A stretch of 64,000 nt of DNA from positions 1 to 64,000 of the forward strand of contig CANSEY010000005.1 of the NCBI GenBank assembly GCA_947646015.1. Direction: 5' to 3'. A program made the position numbers and the translations under genes. The DNA comes from an uncultured Bacteroides sp. (GTDB lineage Bacteria; Bacteroidota; Bacteroidia; Bacteroidales; Bacteroidaceae). Of this stretch, positions 1 through 9,175 are shown in pieces; positions within the stretch are counted from its first letter, which is position 1; each line of letters starts with the position of its first letter. Under the pieces are notes generated by a model. That model was not told the origin of the DNA, did not search any database, and saw only the letters and a program-made list of their open reading frames with translations.

Positions 1-50
1 GTTCGATTTGCTATAGCGATTCTTTTTTATACGGGTACTTTATCGGGGGC

Positions 51-296
51 TTACCTTCCATTACTCTTATTAGAAATATAGACACATACATCTTGCATAC
101 TATTTTCACAAACAATATTTAAATATTGCTCATCAATAGTTATTTCTATAGGCAAGGCTACAGACCGTGGGCGTTTTTTAGTTTTTGAGCTTTGAGTACT
201 ATGTAGACGAATATATCTACTAGATTCAACTTCGCACAGAATTGGCTGAATAATAAAGCCCAACAGGCATAACATTACAATTAATTTTTTAAGCAT
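51..296 (-). CDS. Small secreted protein, DUF3244-like
   Basis: An 81-residue protein with a clear N-terminal signal peptide (hydrophobic residues about 5-21). The rest is a short segment containing RSVALPIEITIDEQYLNIV and ending in an Asn/Gly turn. The beta-strand pattern before an Asn-Gly turn resembles the start of the small Bacteroides DUF3244 proteins, which are usually somewhat longer, so the C-terminus may be missing. The gene follows the TPR sensor gene on the same strand, with 175 bp between them. Family assignment is inference from pattern only. The function is unknown. Confidence 0.55.
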   Translation of the reverse strand: MLKKLIVMLCLLGFIIQPILCEVESSRYIRLHSTQSSKTKKRPRSVALPIEITIDEQYLNIVCENSMQDVCVYISNKSNGR

Positions 297-471
297 AGCA
301 TAATTTTTAGTTAGTAATAAAAATAATGCTCAAAATTAAAGTAATTAATAAGAGAGAGAGAAAAAAGCTGTCGATATCCATAAAACCATATCACATTAAT
401 TATCAAACAATTACACAATATTACATTCAAGATATATCGACATTATAATCAAAGAAAGAAAAAACATAGAA

Positions 472-2130
472 CTATTTTGTCGAAAAAGAGTTTAAAATTT
501 CATTTAAACTTCTCGAATCATTCAAATGCATTCTATCCTTTTTAATGCGCTCTTTTTTCTTATAAATAGATTTACGGTCTAAACAATAAATTGCAACCAA
601 ATCATTTATTGTTAGATTCATTTTCAATAAGCAACAAAAACGAATATCCAAATCTGTTAATTCAGGATACGTCTCTTTCAATTTCAGCGTAAAATTATCA
701 AAAGCAACATTTACATTGTTAACTATATTATCCCAATCTTCATTAGAGAATTTAATATGCCCCGCTTTCCCAGTAGTCAATGAAATTCCTGAGACGGTTA
801 TTAATCTTTTGAAAAACTCTTCACGTAATAAAATCTCCTTTTGTTGCATTACAAGTAATTTCTGCTCGGTTTCCAATTGCGTTAATACTATATCTTGTAC
901 TTCCTTTTGTTTTTGCATTATTAATTTCTGTTGCAACCGAATCCTAAATTCTTTTTTTATACGATATTTATAATATGAATATACTATAAATAGAATTATT
1001 ATAAAAAATAAAAGACATATCCTATATATATTTTTTTCCATCTGTAATTTCGAAAGCTTTAAAGAATCATTCTCATTTACTAACTTCTCATTTTGATATA
1101 TTTCCTGCATTTTAGTTATTGTATTCGTATACGTTTCTTGTTCTATAGAATCCCTATAGACATCGTATATCCTCCTATACCTCAAAGCCTGTTTACAATT
1201 TCCCACCATCTCAGCAACATCAGCAAGTCCTTCATAACTGGCAGCTTTAGTATATAGATTATCACTACTTATGCTTTTACCATAATATATTCCTGCAGAA
1301 TCAAATTGACACATATGCACAAAAATCTGTGCTTTTAATATATAACAATAGCACAATTCGTCTTTTTCAGGCTGAATATTCCCTGATTTATTAGCGTATT
1401 TCAAAGCTAAATCATATTTCTCCAATCTATCATAAGTAGTTCCAACGCAATTATATATATAGGCTAAAGAAATGCTGTCATCTAAATGTATCCAAGATGC
1501 TGCTTTTTCATAATAACATAAAGCACTGTCTTTCTTCTCAATTTCTAAAAAGGTAGTACCTATCGCCTGTAAGGCATATGCAATATTCATACTGTCTCCC
1601 AGTAAAGTAGAATAATAATATGCCTTTTTATGCATTAACAATTCATCCTCAAAAAGTTCCTGTTCTGAATATAAATTACCTAGATAGTAATGAGATAAAA
1701 ATAATAACTTATAATTCTCATCAGAGTCAACTAATAAATCTATAACATTTAAGTAATACTCTATTGCTTTCAAGACATTTTTCATTTCTTCATTAGCCCT
1801 ACCCGCGTAAAAATATGATTGCGCTAATAATTTTCGATCCATATTATCTTTAAAATAGTTTAATGATGTTTTTATAAGTGAATCCGATAATAAAGGACGA
1901 TAAGTTTTTTCTATAGATTGTGTCAACAACAAACAATATAAAGCATAATCTCTTTGAGACATTTTTTGAGGAGTAGTTATACTTTCCAATATAGAGTATG
2001 AACTATCTGGATTTTCCTCTAATAGCTTCATAGCAAACAATAAGTTATCATCATATTTAACTGTTTTATCACATGACATAAAAACACACATGACAATAGT
2101 TATCAATATAAAACCTAATAAAATCTTCAT
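472..2130 (-). CDS. TPR sensor lipoprotein with C-terminal HTH
   Basis: A 552-residue protein. It has a signal sequence ending in a lipobox-like MSC (Cys20), followed by a series of tetratricopeptide-type helices (about residues 30-340), one transmembrane segment near residues 365-390, and a charged coiled coil. The C-terminal domain (about 475-545) contains LTDLDIRFCCLLKMNLT and LDRKSIYKKKERIKK, a LuxR/MalT-like helix-turn-helix as in Bacteroides TPR regulators. The layout suggests a membrane protein that senses something outside the cytoplasm and binds DNA inside. If the N-terminal Cys is acylated, topology would be lipid anchor plus one membrane span. The target is unknown. A good -7 box lies 28 bp upstream of the start. 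Confidence 0.8.
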   Translation of the reverse strand: MKILLGFILITIVMCVFMSCDKTVKYDDNLLFAMKLLEENPDSSYSILESITTPQKMSQRDYALYCLLLTQSIEKTYRPLLSDSLIKTSLNYFKDNMDRKLLAQSYFYAGRANEEMKNVLKAIEYYLNVIDLLVDSDENYKLLFLSHYYLGNLYSEQELFEDELLMHKKAYYYSTLLGDSMNIAYALQAIGTTFLEIEKKDSALCYYEKAASWIHLDDSISLAYIYNCVGTTYDRLEKYDLALKYANKSGNIQPEKDELCYCYILKAQIFVHMCQFDSAGIYYGKSISSDNLYTKAASYEGLADVAEMVGNCKQALRYRRIYDVYRDSIEQETYTNTITKMQEIYQNEKLVNENDSLKLSKLQMEKNIYRICLLFFIIILFIVYSYYKYRIKKEFRIRLQQKLIMQKQKEVQDIVLTQLETEQKLLVMQQKEILLREEFFKRLITVSGISLTTGKAGHIKFSNEDWDNIVNNVNVAFDNFTLKLKETYPELTDLDIRFCCLLKMNLTINDLVAIYCLDRKSIYKKKERIKKDRMHLNDSRSLNEILNSFSTK

Positions 2131-2157
2131 TGTGAATAATCAAGTATTTTTTCCTTC

Positions 2158-2165
2158 CAAAGATA
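2158..2165 (-). promoter_or_regulatory. Promoter -7 box for the TPR sensor gene
   Basis: On the minus strand this reads TATCTTTG, an exact match to the Bacteroides -7 consensus TAnnTTTG. It lies 28 bp upstream of the start codon at 2130. Confidence 0.6.
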
Positions 2166-2245
2166 CAATTTTATAAACAAGCTATCATAATAATAAACCA
2201 TTAATTACAATAACATTGAGATTTAGATAAAAAACAAAAAAGAAA

Positions 2246-2282
2246 TCCCTGGAACCGCTGTAGACACTCAGCATTCCAGGGA
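2246..2282 (-). terminator. Rho-independent terminator after the FadL-like gene
   Basis: The arms TCCCTGGAA (2246-2254) and TTCCAGGGA (2274-2282) are perfectly complementary, with an inner GCTG/CAGC pairing. On the minus strand the stem is followed by a T-rich run (2231-2245). It lies 46 bp beyond the stop codon of the gene ending at 2328. Confidence 0.8.
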
Positions 2283-2327
2283 CTCTAACACACAAAAGTT
2301 ATTATTGAAATTGAAAACAGTTTCTAA

Positions 2328-3932
2328 TTAAAAGCGTAAACCTAAAGTCATCATCACTTTACTACGGCTATTCGTCACATCAGTCTTTTTTAAAGCTCCA
2401 TCATCAAATGGATAGAAATCTTCCTTATAAGTACTATACATATAAGCTAAGTCTGCGTAAAAAGTCGATCCTCTATAACCGATACCTAATGTATAATTAT
2501 TATTTGCTTTTGCATTCGCAAAATCCGTATCCGTATTAATTGAATTGTAGCTCAAATCTTTAAAAGCTGTTTTTTTGAATGCTGCTGACATATAATTATA
2601 GCCTAAACGAAAAGCAAATTGAGGAATAACTTTCCACTCAGCACCGATACGGAAAGTATTCACACCTTTCAACATTTCTTTTGCTGTAGGATTCTGCCAT
2701 CCCATTGCTTCTCCATCCGAATAGCTAAAATGCATAGCGGAATAATCCTGATATTCATATTCTGCTCCAATAGCGAAAGATGATCCATAAGTATACCCAA
2801 GACTTAGATTATATTTCCATGGTGTACGGAAACGGAAGTCATATCCATAATCAACACCATTCGTAAAATCATAAGAATCTACAACAGCCTCACTTAATTT
2901 TTTAGAGTCAAAATCAGGGGTATATGTCACTGCTCTAACATTCGTTTTAATTTTCAAATTATAAAATGTAGGAGTATGAACAGCAACACCAATACGGAAT
3001 GGAGAGTCTTCAAATGGACGCACGATAGCTCCAAACTTAAAATCCACACCTGAACCATCTATTTTATTCTCAGTAGTCATTTCATAACTTGGAGTACCAT
3101 AATTCACATTTTCTACGATATATTCCCCATACTCTTCTCCATAAGTAGAAGTCTTTGAATAATTAACATCGTATGCACCAATAGTCAATCCTAAATAAAC
3201 ACGATCACTTATATTAAAAGCAACATTAAAATCATACTGATTGATTCCTCCTTTTTCATGTCCATCATACCATGAATATGGCTGAGGCAAATAACCTATA
3301 TAACCATCCTTATTTTCATTTAGATTATATAAATACCCATTCCAACCAGTAGCAGCAAGCCAACCAGTCTGACTATCAGTAAACAGATTAATCTTATCAT
3401 CAGCCAACTTACTGATAAAATCACCATTCTCTTTAATCATAGTGTTTGCTTGATTCGTCATTTGATTAGTCTGAGAAAGAATTGTTCCTCCGGGCCCCAG
3501 ATTAATCAAACCCTCCATTGTCATATACTTATCAAATGACTTGGAACGAGTATAACTGAATCCAAAATTCACATAACGCAGAGCGGTCTGATTTCCAATT
3601 TTAGAAGAAAACACAAATCCAATATTATCAAATGATCCACGAGTCTTATCAACATTAAACTTTGATCCTTCATATTTACTTTCCGAACCAAATGAAGAAA
3701 AGCCGAAAGTTCCCATTATATCATTACTACGATATATACCAATACCAGCCGGATTTGTCCCCATAGTAGAAATATCTCCTCCTAATGCGCCCATTGCTCC
3801 TCCCATTCCTACAAAACGGGCAGTTCCATTCAAATCCTTCTGCGTAAACTTAGCACCATCGTATATTGTCTGGGCGCTTGCACTTGCCACCATAATAAGA
3901 GCAAGTGCAGCTATATTTATTTTCTTTTTCAT
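2328..3932 (-). CDS. FadL/OmpP1-family outer-membrane protein
   Basis: A 534-residue protein with a signal peptide ending near ASASAQ. The mature N-terminus contains FVGMGGAMGALGGD and GTNPAGIGIYRS, the Gly-rich NPAG region typical of the OmpP1/FadL/TodX transporters. The rest is made of amphipathic strands with many aromatic residues, and the chain ends MTLGLRF with the terminal Phe of outer-membrane barrels. Family members carry hydrophobic compounds across the outer membrane. Bacteroides relatives are often labelled hemin receptors, without direct support here. It is 32 bp downstream of the Ser/Arg-rich protein gene and is probably co-transcribed with it. Confidence 0.85.
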   Translation of the reverse strand: MKKKINIAALALIMVASASAQTIYDGAKFTQKDLNGTARFVGMGGAMGALGGDISTMGTNPAGIGIYRSNDIMGTFGFSSFGSESKYEGSKFNVDKTRGSFDNIGFVFSSKIGNQTALRYVNFGFSYTRSKSFDKYMTMEGLINLGPGGTILSQTNQMTNQANTMIKENGDFISKLADDKINLFTDSQTGWLAATGWNGYLYNLNENKDGYIGYLPQPYSWYDGHEKGGINQYDFNVAFNISDRVYLGLTIGAYDVNYSKTSTYGEEYGEYIVENVNYGTPSYEMTTENKIDGSGVDFKFGAIVRPFEDSPFRIGVAVHTPTFYNLKIKTNVRAVTYTPDFDSKKLSEAVVDSYDFTNGVDYGYDFRFRTPWKYNLSLGYTYGSSFAIGAEYEYQDYSAMHFSYSDGEAMGWQNPTAKEMLKGVNTFRIGAEWKVIPQFAFRLGYNYMSAAFKKTAFKDLSYNSINTDTDFANAKANNNYTLGIGYRGSTFYADLAYMYSTYKEDFYPFDDGALKKTDVTNSRSKVMMTLGLRF

Positions 3933-3964
3933 ACGTTTCCTTAAATATTATTTATGCTATAGTT

Positions 3965-5317
3965 TTATCTTCTACTACCACCTCTAGCTGAACCTCCGCC
4001 ACCGGAAGAACTTCCACGACTACTGCTACTGCTTCCGCCGCCATATGAAGAACCACTAGAACGAGAAGAACTGCTGCTAGGAGAATAAGAACTGGAACTA
4101 CTAGAACGACTACTGCTACTAGGAGTATATGTTCGAGAACTACTACTAGAGCGGTTACTGCTGCTAGGAGTATATGTTCGAGAGCTACTAGAGCGACTAG
4201 GTGTATAACTACTACTTCCTCTTGAATAAGTTCCGCTACTTCTAGAAGAAGATCCCCTATTATAAGTACCTTCACTTCTTGAAGAAGAGGTACGAGTGCT
4301 ACTACTACGATTGATTCCTGAAGATGTACTAGTACGAGTACTACTCGGGCGAGTATAAGTATCTCTACGAGAAGAGCTAGTTCTTGTACTTACCCCTGTC
4401 CGTGTACTATTCTCTCTGGTTCCTACTACACGTCCCGAAGTTGTTCTATTCGAAGATGTACGAACAGATGAAGAACGAGAAGATTGATATCGGTTAGAAG
4501 TATATCTAGTACCACTAGTTGTACGGTTAACACTCCTGTTAGGAGAACGACGGTTGGTGTATAGCATGTCTCTATGACCGCCTCCACCGCCCCAGCCCCA
4601 GCTAGGACCACCACCCCAGTGGTGATGATGTCCCCAATAGCCACCGCCGCCATAGAAGCCACCCCAGTAGCCACCATACCAGCCGCCCCATGAACCCGGG
4701 TAATATCCCCAGCCATAGTAAGGACGATTCCATCCCCAGCCATAGTTCCATCCCCAACCGTAGGAGTTGTAACGCCAATCCCACCAAAGCGGATTACTAA
4801 ATGTCGGGAAAGCATAAGCGTACATGCCATCGGTATATACATTCCAGTTCCATGAATTAGGTCCGTAAACTACGTCCCAATAGAGTGGGCTGCTAATGCT
4901 GATAGCAAAACGTGGATTACGGAAACGGATAATACGTTCGGCATATTCATAGTCCTCTTGCGAACCATCAAATTCACCGGTTACCCATTCTCCTTCCAAG
5001 TCTGGCTGAGCTTTCTCTTTTATATATAAGGTATCGTTTTCCATTACGAATTCATTCTCACGAGCGTCATAACGGCGGTTATATTCATCCACATCCCGTG
5101 TTTTTCCCTTGCGGTCCTGAACTACAACGGTAGTGCCCGGTGATGTATAGATGTTGGTCGTGACTTGTCTTTTCGGTTCCTTCTTTTCCGGAGTCGTTTC
5201 TTTCTTCTCCTTTTTGTCTTTAGAAGGTACGAAATAAAGGTCGTCATCAACGCTTTGTGCCATCAAGCCTATAGGGAGGCATAAAGCAATTAGCAAGAAA
5301 TAAACAATCTTTTTCAT
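3965..5317 (-). CDS. Secreted Trp/Gly/Tyr- and Ser/Arg-rich protein
   Basis: A 450-residue protein with a signal peptide (cleavage near GLMAQ). After a Lys/Glu-rich linker (about 30-50) comes a more ordered part (about 50-165). Residues about 165-245 are extremely rich in Trp, Gly and Tyr, with a run of His. The last 190 residues or so are almost entirely Ser, Arg, Thr, Gly and Tyr, with repeats around RTYTPSSS. The basic tail could bind nucleic acid, lipopolysaccharide or other acidic polymers, but no catalytic domain is visible. The next gene in the operon is the FadL-like protein, 32 bp downstream. The function is unknown. Confidence 0.8.
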   Translation of the reverse strand: MKKIVYFLLIALCLPIGLMAQSVDDDLYFVPSKDKKEKKETTPEKKEPKRQVTTNIYTSPGTTVVVQDRKGKTRDVDEYNRRYDARENEFVMENDTLYIKEKAQPDLEGEWVTGEFDGSQEDYEYAERIIRFRNPRFAISISSPLYWDVVYGPNSWNWNVYTDGMYAYAFPTFSNPLWWDWRYNSYGWGWNYGWGWNRPYYGWGYYPGSWGGWYGGYWGGFYGGGGYWGHHHHWGGGPSWGWGGGGGHRDMLYTNRRSPNRSVNRTTSGTRYTSNRYQSSRSSSVRTSSNRTTSGRVVGTRENSTRTGVSTRTSSSRRDTYTRPSSTRTSTSSGINRSSSTRTSSSRSEGTYNRGSSSRSSGTYSRGSSSYTPSRSSSSRTYTPSSSNRSSSSSRTYTPSSSSRSSSSSSYSPSSSSSRSSGSSYGGGSSSSSRGSSSGGGGSARGGSRR

Positions 5318-5358
5318 ATCATCTCGGTTTATGTAATTACTTAAACTTATTCACATTA

Positions 5359-5366
5359 CAAAGATA
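5359..5366 (-). promoter_or_regulatory. Promoter -7 box for the Ser/Arg-rich protein operon
   Basis: The minus strand reads TATCTTTG, an exact TAnnTTTG match, 41 bp upstream of the start at 5317. The spacing suits a short leader and would transcribe both the Ser/Arg-rich protein and the FadL-like gene. Confidence 0.6.
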
Positions 5367-5432
5367 AGGAAGAGATTCGCCACTCTAGGGAGATTTTCCC
5401 CAAAGGATAATAGGGAAATCCCTATTTCTAAC

Positions 5433-5440
5433 TATCTTTG
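5433..5440 (+). promoter_or_regulatory. Promoter -7 box for prmA
   Basis: TATCTTTG on the plus strand, an exact Bacteroides -7 match, 28 bp before the prmA start codon. With 5359-5366 it forms a divergent promoter pair. Confidence 0.6.
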
Positions 5441-5468
5441 CAAAAGATTCACCAAATTAAAAACAACT

Positions 5469-6311
5469 ATGAAGTATTTTGAGTTCACATTCCATACAAG
5501 TCCATGCACAGAAACAGTAAATGATGTACTGGCTGCCGTATTAGGCGAAGCCGGATTTGAAAGTTTTGTTGAAAGCGAAGGCGGACTGACTGCATACATA
5601 CAGCAGGCATTATGTGATGAAGGCACGATAAAGGATGCGATAGCCGACTTCCCGTTGCCTGATACGGAAATCTCCTATACGTACGTTGAAGCGGAAGACA
5701 AAGACTGGAACGAAGAATGGGAAAAGAATTTCTTTCAACCGATTGTGATCGACAACCGATGTGTTATCCATAGTACCTTCCATAAAGATGTACCCCAGGC
5801 AACTTATGATATCGTTATCAATCCGCAAATGGCTTTCGGCACGGGACATCATGAAACGACAAGCCTCATTATCGGAGAGTTACTGGACAATGAGTTGAAA
5901 GATAAATCACTTCTGGATATGGGCTGTGGAACTTCGATCTTAGCAATCCTCGCCCGCATGCGGGGAGCACGCCCATGTACCGCTATCGACATCGACGAAT
6001 GGTGTGTACGAAACTCCATTGAGAACATTGAATTAAATCACGTAGACGACATCGCCGTTTCACAAGGAGATGCCTCATCGCTTATTGGCAAAGGCCCCTT
6101 TGATATCATCATCGCTAATATAAACCGGAATATCTTATTGAACGACATGAAGCAATACATTGCTTGCATGCACCCAGGATCGGAACTTTATATGAGTGGA
6201 TTTTATGTGGACGATATTCCTTTCATCCACCGGGAAGCAGAAAAGAATGGACTGACCTTCGTACATCATAAGGAGAAAAACCGCTGGGCAGCAGTGAAGT
6301 TCACATATTAA
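5469..6311 (+). CDS. prmA: Ribosomal protein L11 methyltransferase
   Basis: A 280-residue protein of normal length for PrmA, the cytoplasmic SAM-dependent enzyme that methylates ribosomal protein L11. The N-terminal substrate-recognition domain covers about residues 1-110. The catalytic domain starts with the diagnostic MAFGTGHHETT (near 120), followed by SAM motif I LLDMGCGTSILAI (near 153), the acidic AIDIDEWCV and the NINRNIL motif (near 220) that replaces the usual NPPY. The gene is transcribed alone, divergently from the Ser/Arg-rich operon, and converges on the flavodoxin gene. Confidence 0.93.
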   Translation: MKYFEFTFHTSPCTETVNDVLAAVLGEAGFESFVESEGGLTAYIQQALCDEGTIKDAIADFPLPDTEISYTYVEAEDKDWNEEWEKNFFQPIVIDNRCVIHSTFHKDVPQATYDIVINPQMAFGTGHHETTSLIIGELLDNELKDKSLLDMGCGTSILAILARMRGARPCTAIDIDEWCVRNSIENIELNHVDDIAVSQGDASSLIGKGPFDIIIANINRNILLNDMKQYIACMHPGSELYMSGFYVDDIPFIHREAEKNGLTFVHHKEKNRWAAVKFTY

Positions 6312-6394
6312 GCATTAATCTTCCTTATCTGTTTCAAGAAGACACAGACCACGTATCTTTAAAAGACAGCATATATTTGTGGTAGAGATAAGAT

Positions 6395-6485
6395 GTACGA
6401 GATGCTCATCTCGTACTGTACGGCATGCTCATCTTGTTATACCCCAGATGCACATCCGGTAGCGTACGAGATGAGCATCTGGTAC
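6395..6485. repeat. Inverted-repeat cluster between prmA and the flavodoxin gene
   Basis: The segment 6395-6416 is a near-perfect palindrome with arms GTACGAGATG and CATCTCGTAC. Its reverse complement recurs at 6464-6485 with one change, and partial copies of the GATGCTCATCT core lie between (for example 6425-6435). A second hairpin with ACCAT/ATGGT arms follows at about 6487-6512. The two flanking genes converge here, so the structure may end transcription from both sides. No long U-tract follows the main stem, so this may instead be a dispersed palindromic repeat. Confidence 0.5.
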
Positions 6486-6561
6486 ATACCATCCTTTAAT
6501 GAAAAGAATGGTATGGTATAATATTCCTTCTGTTATGTTACCGGGAAACAGATATAAAGTA

Positions 6562-7077
6562 TTAAGGTTTTGAATCAAACTCATTCTTTACCTGTTCACA
6601 CCATTCCCTGATTCTCTTTTCCGCTTGCTCGGATTGATTATCCAAATCGACGACCAAACCGCACCACCGATCACCACGCAACGCTCTGGAACGTTCGAAA
6701 GTGTATCCTTCGGAAGAAGTAAAACCGACCAATGTAGCCCCGTCTCCTTCAAATACCTCGGCAAGTAACCCGATTCCGTCAGCAAAGTTTTCGGGATAAC
6801 GTATCTGATCTCCTAACCCGAAGATAGCTACTTTTTTCCCTTTCAAATCCAATGTACGAAGTTCCGGCAATAACTCATCCCAATAGGTAGGAAGTTCTCC
6901 GTCAAACCAGGTCGAAGCACCTACTATAAAACAATCGTAAGCTGCAAAATCATTTTGCCATGCCTGCTCAATAGGCACCACTTCTATCTTATCTTTTCCA
7001 AATTCTTTCTGAATTTTCTCTGCCACCCAAGTAGTCTTATCAGCTTTGGTGGCATAAAACAAACCAATCTTCTTCAT
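6562..7077 (-). CDS. fldA: Flavodoxin, long-chain type
   Basis: A 171-residue FMN-binding electron carrier of the cytoplasm. The phosphate-binding loop ATKADKTT is near residue 9. The GASTWFDGELP loop (about 53-63) and FGLGDQIRYPENFADG (about 86-101) contact the isoalloxazine ring in this family. The GDRWCGLVVD segment near 135 is the insertion typical of long-chain flavodoxins. It starts 24 bp after the E1 gene and is probably the last gene of the lpdA-lplA-E2-E1 operon. This suggests, without proof, a link between low-potential electron carriers and 2-oxoacid metabolism. Confidence 0.9.
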   Translation of the reverse strand: MKKIGLFYATKADKTTWVAEKIQKEFGKDKIEVVPIEQAWQNDFAAYDCFIVGASTWFDGELPTYWDELLPELRTLDLKGKKVAIFGLGDQIRYPENFADGIGLLAEVFEGDGATLVGFTSSEGYTFERSRALRGDRWCGLVVDLDNQSEQAEKRIREWCEQVKNEFDSKP

Positions 7078-7101
7078 ATACTATACCTCCATTTTATTCC
7101 A

Positions 7102-9138
7102 TTAATATTCCAATAGCTTTTTAGCTGCCTCATAGATCTTCGCCTCATCCGGCAATATCTCTTTTTCCAGAATCGGATTGAAACCGACAGGAGTAAATGT
7201 AGATCCGACACGCTGCACCGGACCATCCAGATAACGGAACATATCCGTTCCGATCATAGCAGCAAGTTCCGCACCGAAACCGGAGAACACCTTGTCTTCG
7301 TGAACAACCAATGCTTTACTGGTCTTTTTCACCGATTCGAAAATCGCCTCCTGATCTAATGGTATCAATGAACGAATATCGATCACTTCGACTTTCCAGC
7401 CACTTTCTTTTTCCAGTTGCTCTGCTACGTGCAGGCAGAAATGGGTCGTATTGCCATAAGTAATAATGCTCAAATCCGTTCCTTCACGACGAATACGTGC
7501 CTTTCCGAAAGGAACCTCAAAATCTTCCGGAACAACAGCTGCTGCTTCTACCGAATTATATAGAGCTTTCGGTTCCAAAAACAAGGTAAATCCCTTTGAA
7601 CGCATACTGGTTCGTAACAATCCGGCTGCATCATCTGCAAAAGAAGGACAGACAATACGTGCACCCGGCAACGTTGTCAGAGCACCCTCTATATTTTGGG
7701 AATGATATAATCCACCACCGATATATCCTCCGGAAGCAAGCCGTAAAGTGATATTCGGAGCAAACCTACCGTTACTGCGCCAATATTCATGAGTACACTC
7801 CACATACTGTTCTACGGCAGGCCAGAAGTAGTCTGCAAACTCAGCTCCTTCTATCACTACATGGATTTTAGGGTCAAATCGGCTCATACCATTGGCTGTA
7901 CCTACAATATAATCTTCGGCAATCGGTGCGCTGAATACACGCGCCTCGCCAAATTCCTGCTGCATGCCTTTGGTCACATTAAAGACCCCGCCTTTTTCTC
8001 TGTTAGCCACATCTTGCCCCCAGATAAAGGTATCCGGATTATGGCGGAATTCCGCTTTCAATGTTTCATTAATTGCATTGACCAGGAAAGTCTTCTCTCC
8101 TTCTTCCTGATGAGTACCTTCTTTGTATTTTTGCGGCTGATAAGGTTCGGGCATCACAAAATCGTAAATGCTTTTAGGATCAGGTTCAGGGGCAGCCAGC
8201 GCCTTGCGGTTGGCAGCAGATAGTTCCTTCTTTGATTCAGTTTCAATTTGCAGCAGTTCCTCTTCTGTCAAGCGCTTATAGCGCAGCAACATCCGCCGGA
8301 ACTTCATTAGCGGATCAGCTTCTTTCACATATTCCAGTTCGTTTTCGTCCCGATAAAGTGTATGTTTATCCGAATTGGAATGAGAACCGATACGAACGCA
8401 GTTAGCCTGTACAATCACAGGATTACGGGTACTGATCGCATATTCGCGTGCCTCAGTCATGGCATTCATGGAATCGAACACATCTTTTCCATTGCAGTAG
8501 ATAATCTTCAGATTCTTGAAACCGGAGAAGTTCTCAGCTACTTTACGATTGGCAGTCTGCTCGGATTTAGGAACAGAGATGCCATATCCGTTATCCTGTA
8601 TAACGAAAATCACTGGAAGACGTTCCAGACTAGCTCCATTGATAGCCTCGTAAACAAAGCCTTCGGAAGTAGCAGATTCTCCGTGCGAAGTGATTGCTAC
8701 TCCTTTATGCCCATAATATACCATTGCTCTTGCTACACCTGCCGCATGAAGGTCATGCGTTCCGGTAGCAGAAGATATATTTTCAATATGCCATTCCGGT
8801 TTGGCGAAGTGATTCGACATATGACGTCCGCCGCTACCGGGATCGGTTGCTTTCGAAATGCCATTCAATATAATCTCTTCCGCAGTCATTCCTGCAGAAA
8901 GCACAGTCAGCATATCTCTGTAATAAGGGAACAGGAAATCTTCTCCCAATGTGAAAACCTGACCGACAGCCAGTTGGATACCATCATGCCCCGCATAAGG
9001 AGCATGGTATGACCAACCCAAGGATTGCAGCTGGTAAGACGGCGCCTTCTCGTCCAAAGCACGCCCTAATGTCATCAGATGGTACCACTTTTTCAGTGTT
9101 TCAACATCCGTAGTCTTTATATCATATTTCTTTTTCAT
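7102..9138 (-). CDS. 2-oxoacid dehydrogenase E1, fused alpha and beta subunits
   Basis: A 678-residue thiamine-diphosphate enzyme combining both E1 subunits in one chain. The alpha part (about 1-330) has GSGGRHMSNH and the ThDP loop SHGESATSEGFVYEA followed by QDNGYGIS, with Glu where the GDG motif normally has Asp. The beta part (about 355-678) has IWGQDVANREKGGVF, the EGAEFADYFWPA region and a C-terminal transketolase domain with DIRSLIPLDQEAI. Together with E2 and E3 it decarboxylates 2-oxoacids, most likely branched-chain ones judged from the fused architecture. I chose the start at 9138 (MKKKYDIK); a longer reading frame to 9243 would overlap the end of E2 with unconvincing residues. Confidence 0.88.
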   Translation of the reverse strand: MKKKYDIKTTDVETLKKWYHLMTLGRALDEKAPSYQLQSLGWSYHAPYAGHDGIQLAVGQVFTLGEDFLFPYYRDMLTVLSAGMTAEEIILNGISKATDPGSGGRHMSNHFAKPEWHIENISSATGTHDLHAAGVARAMVYYGHKGVAITSHGESATSEGFVYEAINGASLERLPVIFVIQDNGYGISVPKSEQTANRKVAENFSGFKNLKIIYCNGKDVFDSMNAMTEAREYAISTRNPVIVQANCVRIGSHSNSDKHTLYRDENELEYVKEADPLMKFRRMLLRYKRLTEEELLQIETESKKELSAANRKALAAPEPDPKSIYDFVMPEPYQPQKYKEGTHQEEGEKTFLVNAINETLKAEFRHNPDTFIWGQDVANREKGGVFNVTKGMQQEFGEARVFSAPIAEDYIVGTANGMSRFDPKIHVVIEGAEFADYFWPAVEQYVECTHEYWRSNGRFAPNITLRLASGGYIGGGLYHSQNIEGALTTLPGARIVCPSFADDAAGLLRTSMRSKGFTLFLEPKALYNSVEAAAVVPEDFEVPFGKARIRREGTDLSIITYGNTTHFCLHVAEQLEKESGWKVEVIDIRSLIPLDQEAIFESVKKTSKALVVHEDKVFSGFGAELAAMIGTDMFRYLDGPVQRVGSTFTPVGFNPILEKEILPDEAKIYEAAKKLLEY

Positions 9139-9175
9139 AGTTAATGAAGTTCTTAATGAATGAAATAATCTGTTA

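Noticed and set aside
369..442. TGTCGATAT (369-377) and ATATCGACA (434-442) inverted repeat in the first intergenic gap
   Set aside because: Nine-base arms 56 bases apart in AT-rich DNA are too weak to call a terminator or operator without comparison to other strains.
3952..4842. Open frames of 107 and 138 residues overlapping the Ser/Arg- and Trp/Gly-rich gene
   Set aside because: They read the repetitive DNA of the real gene in other frames and give Val/Leu- or Thr-rich chains with no plausible start signals.
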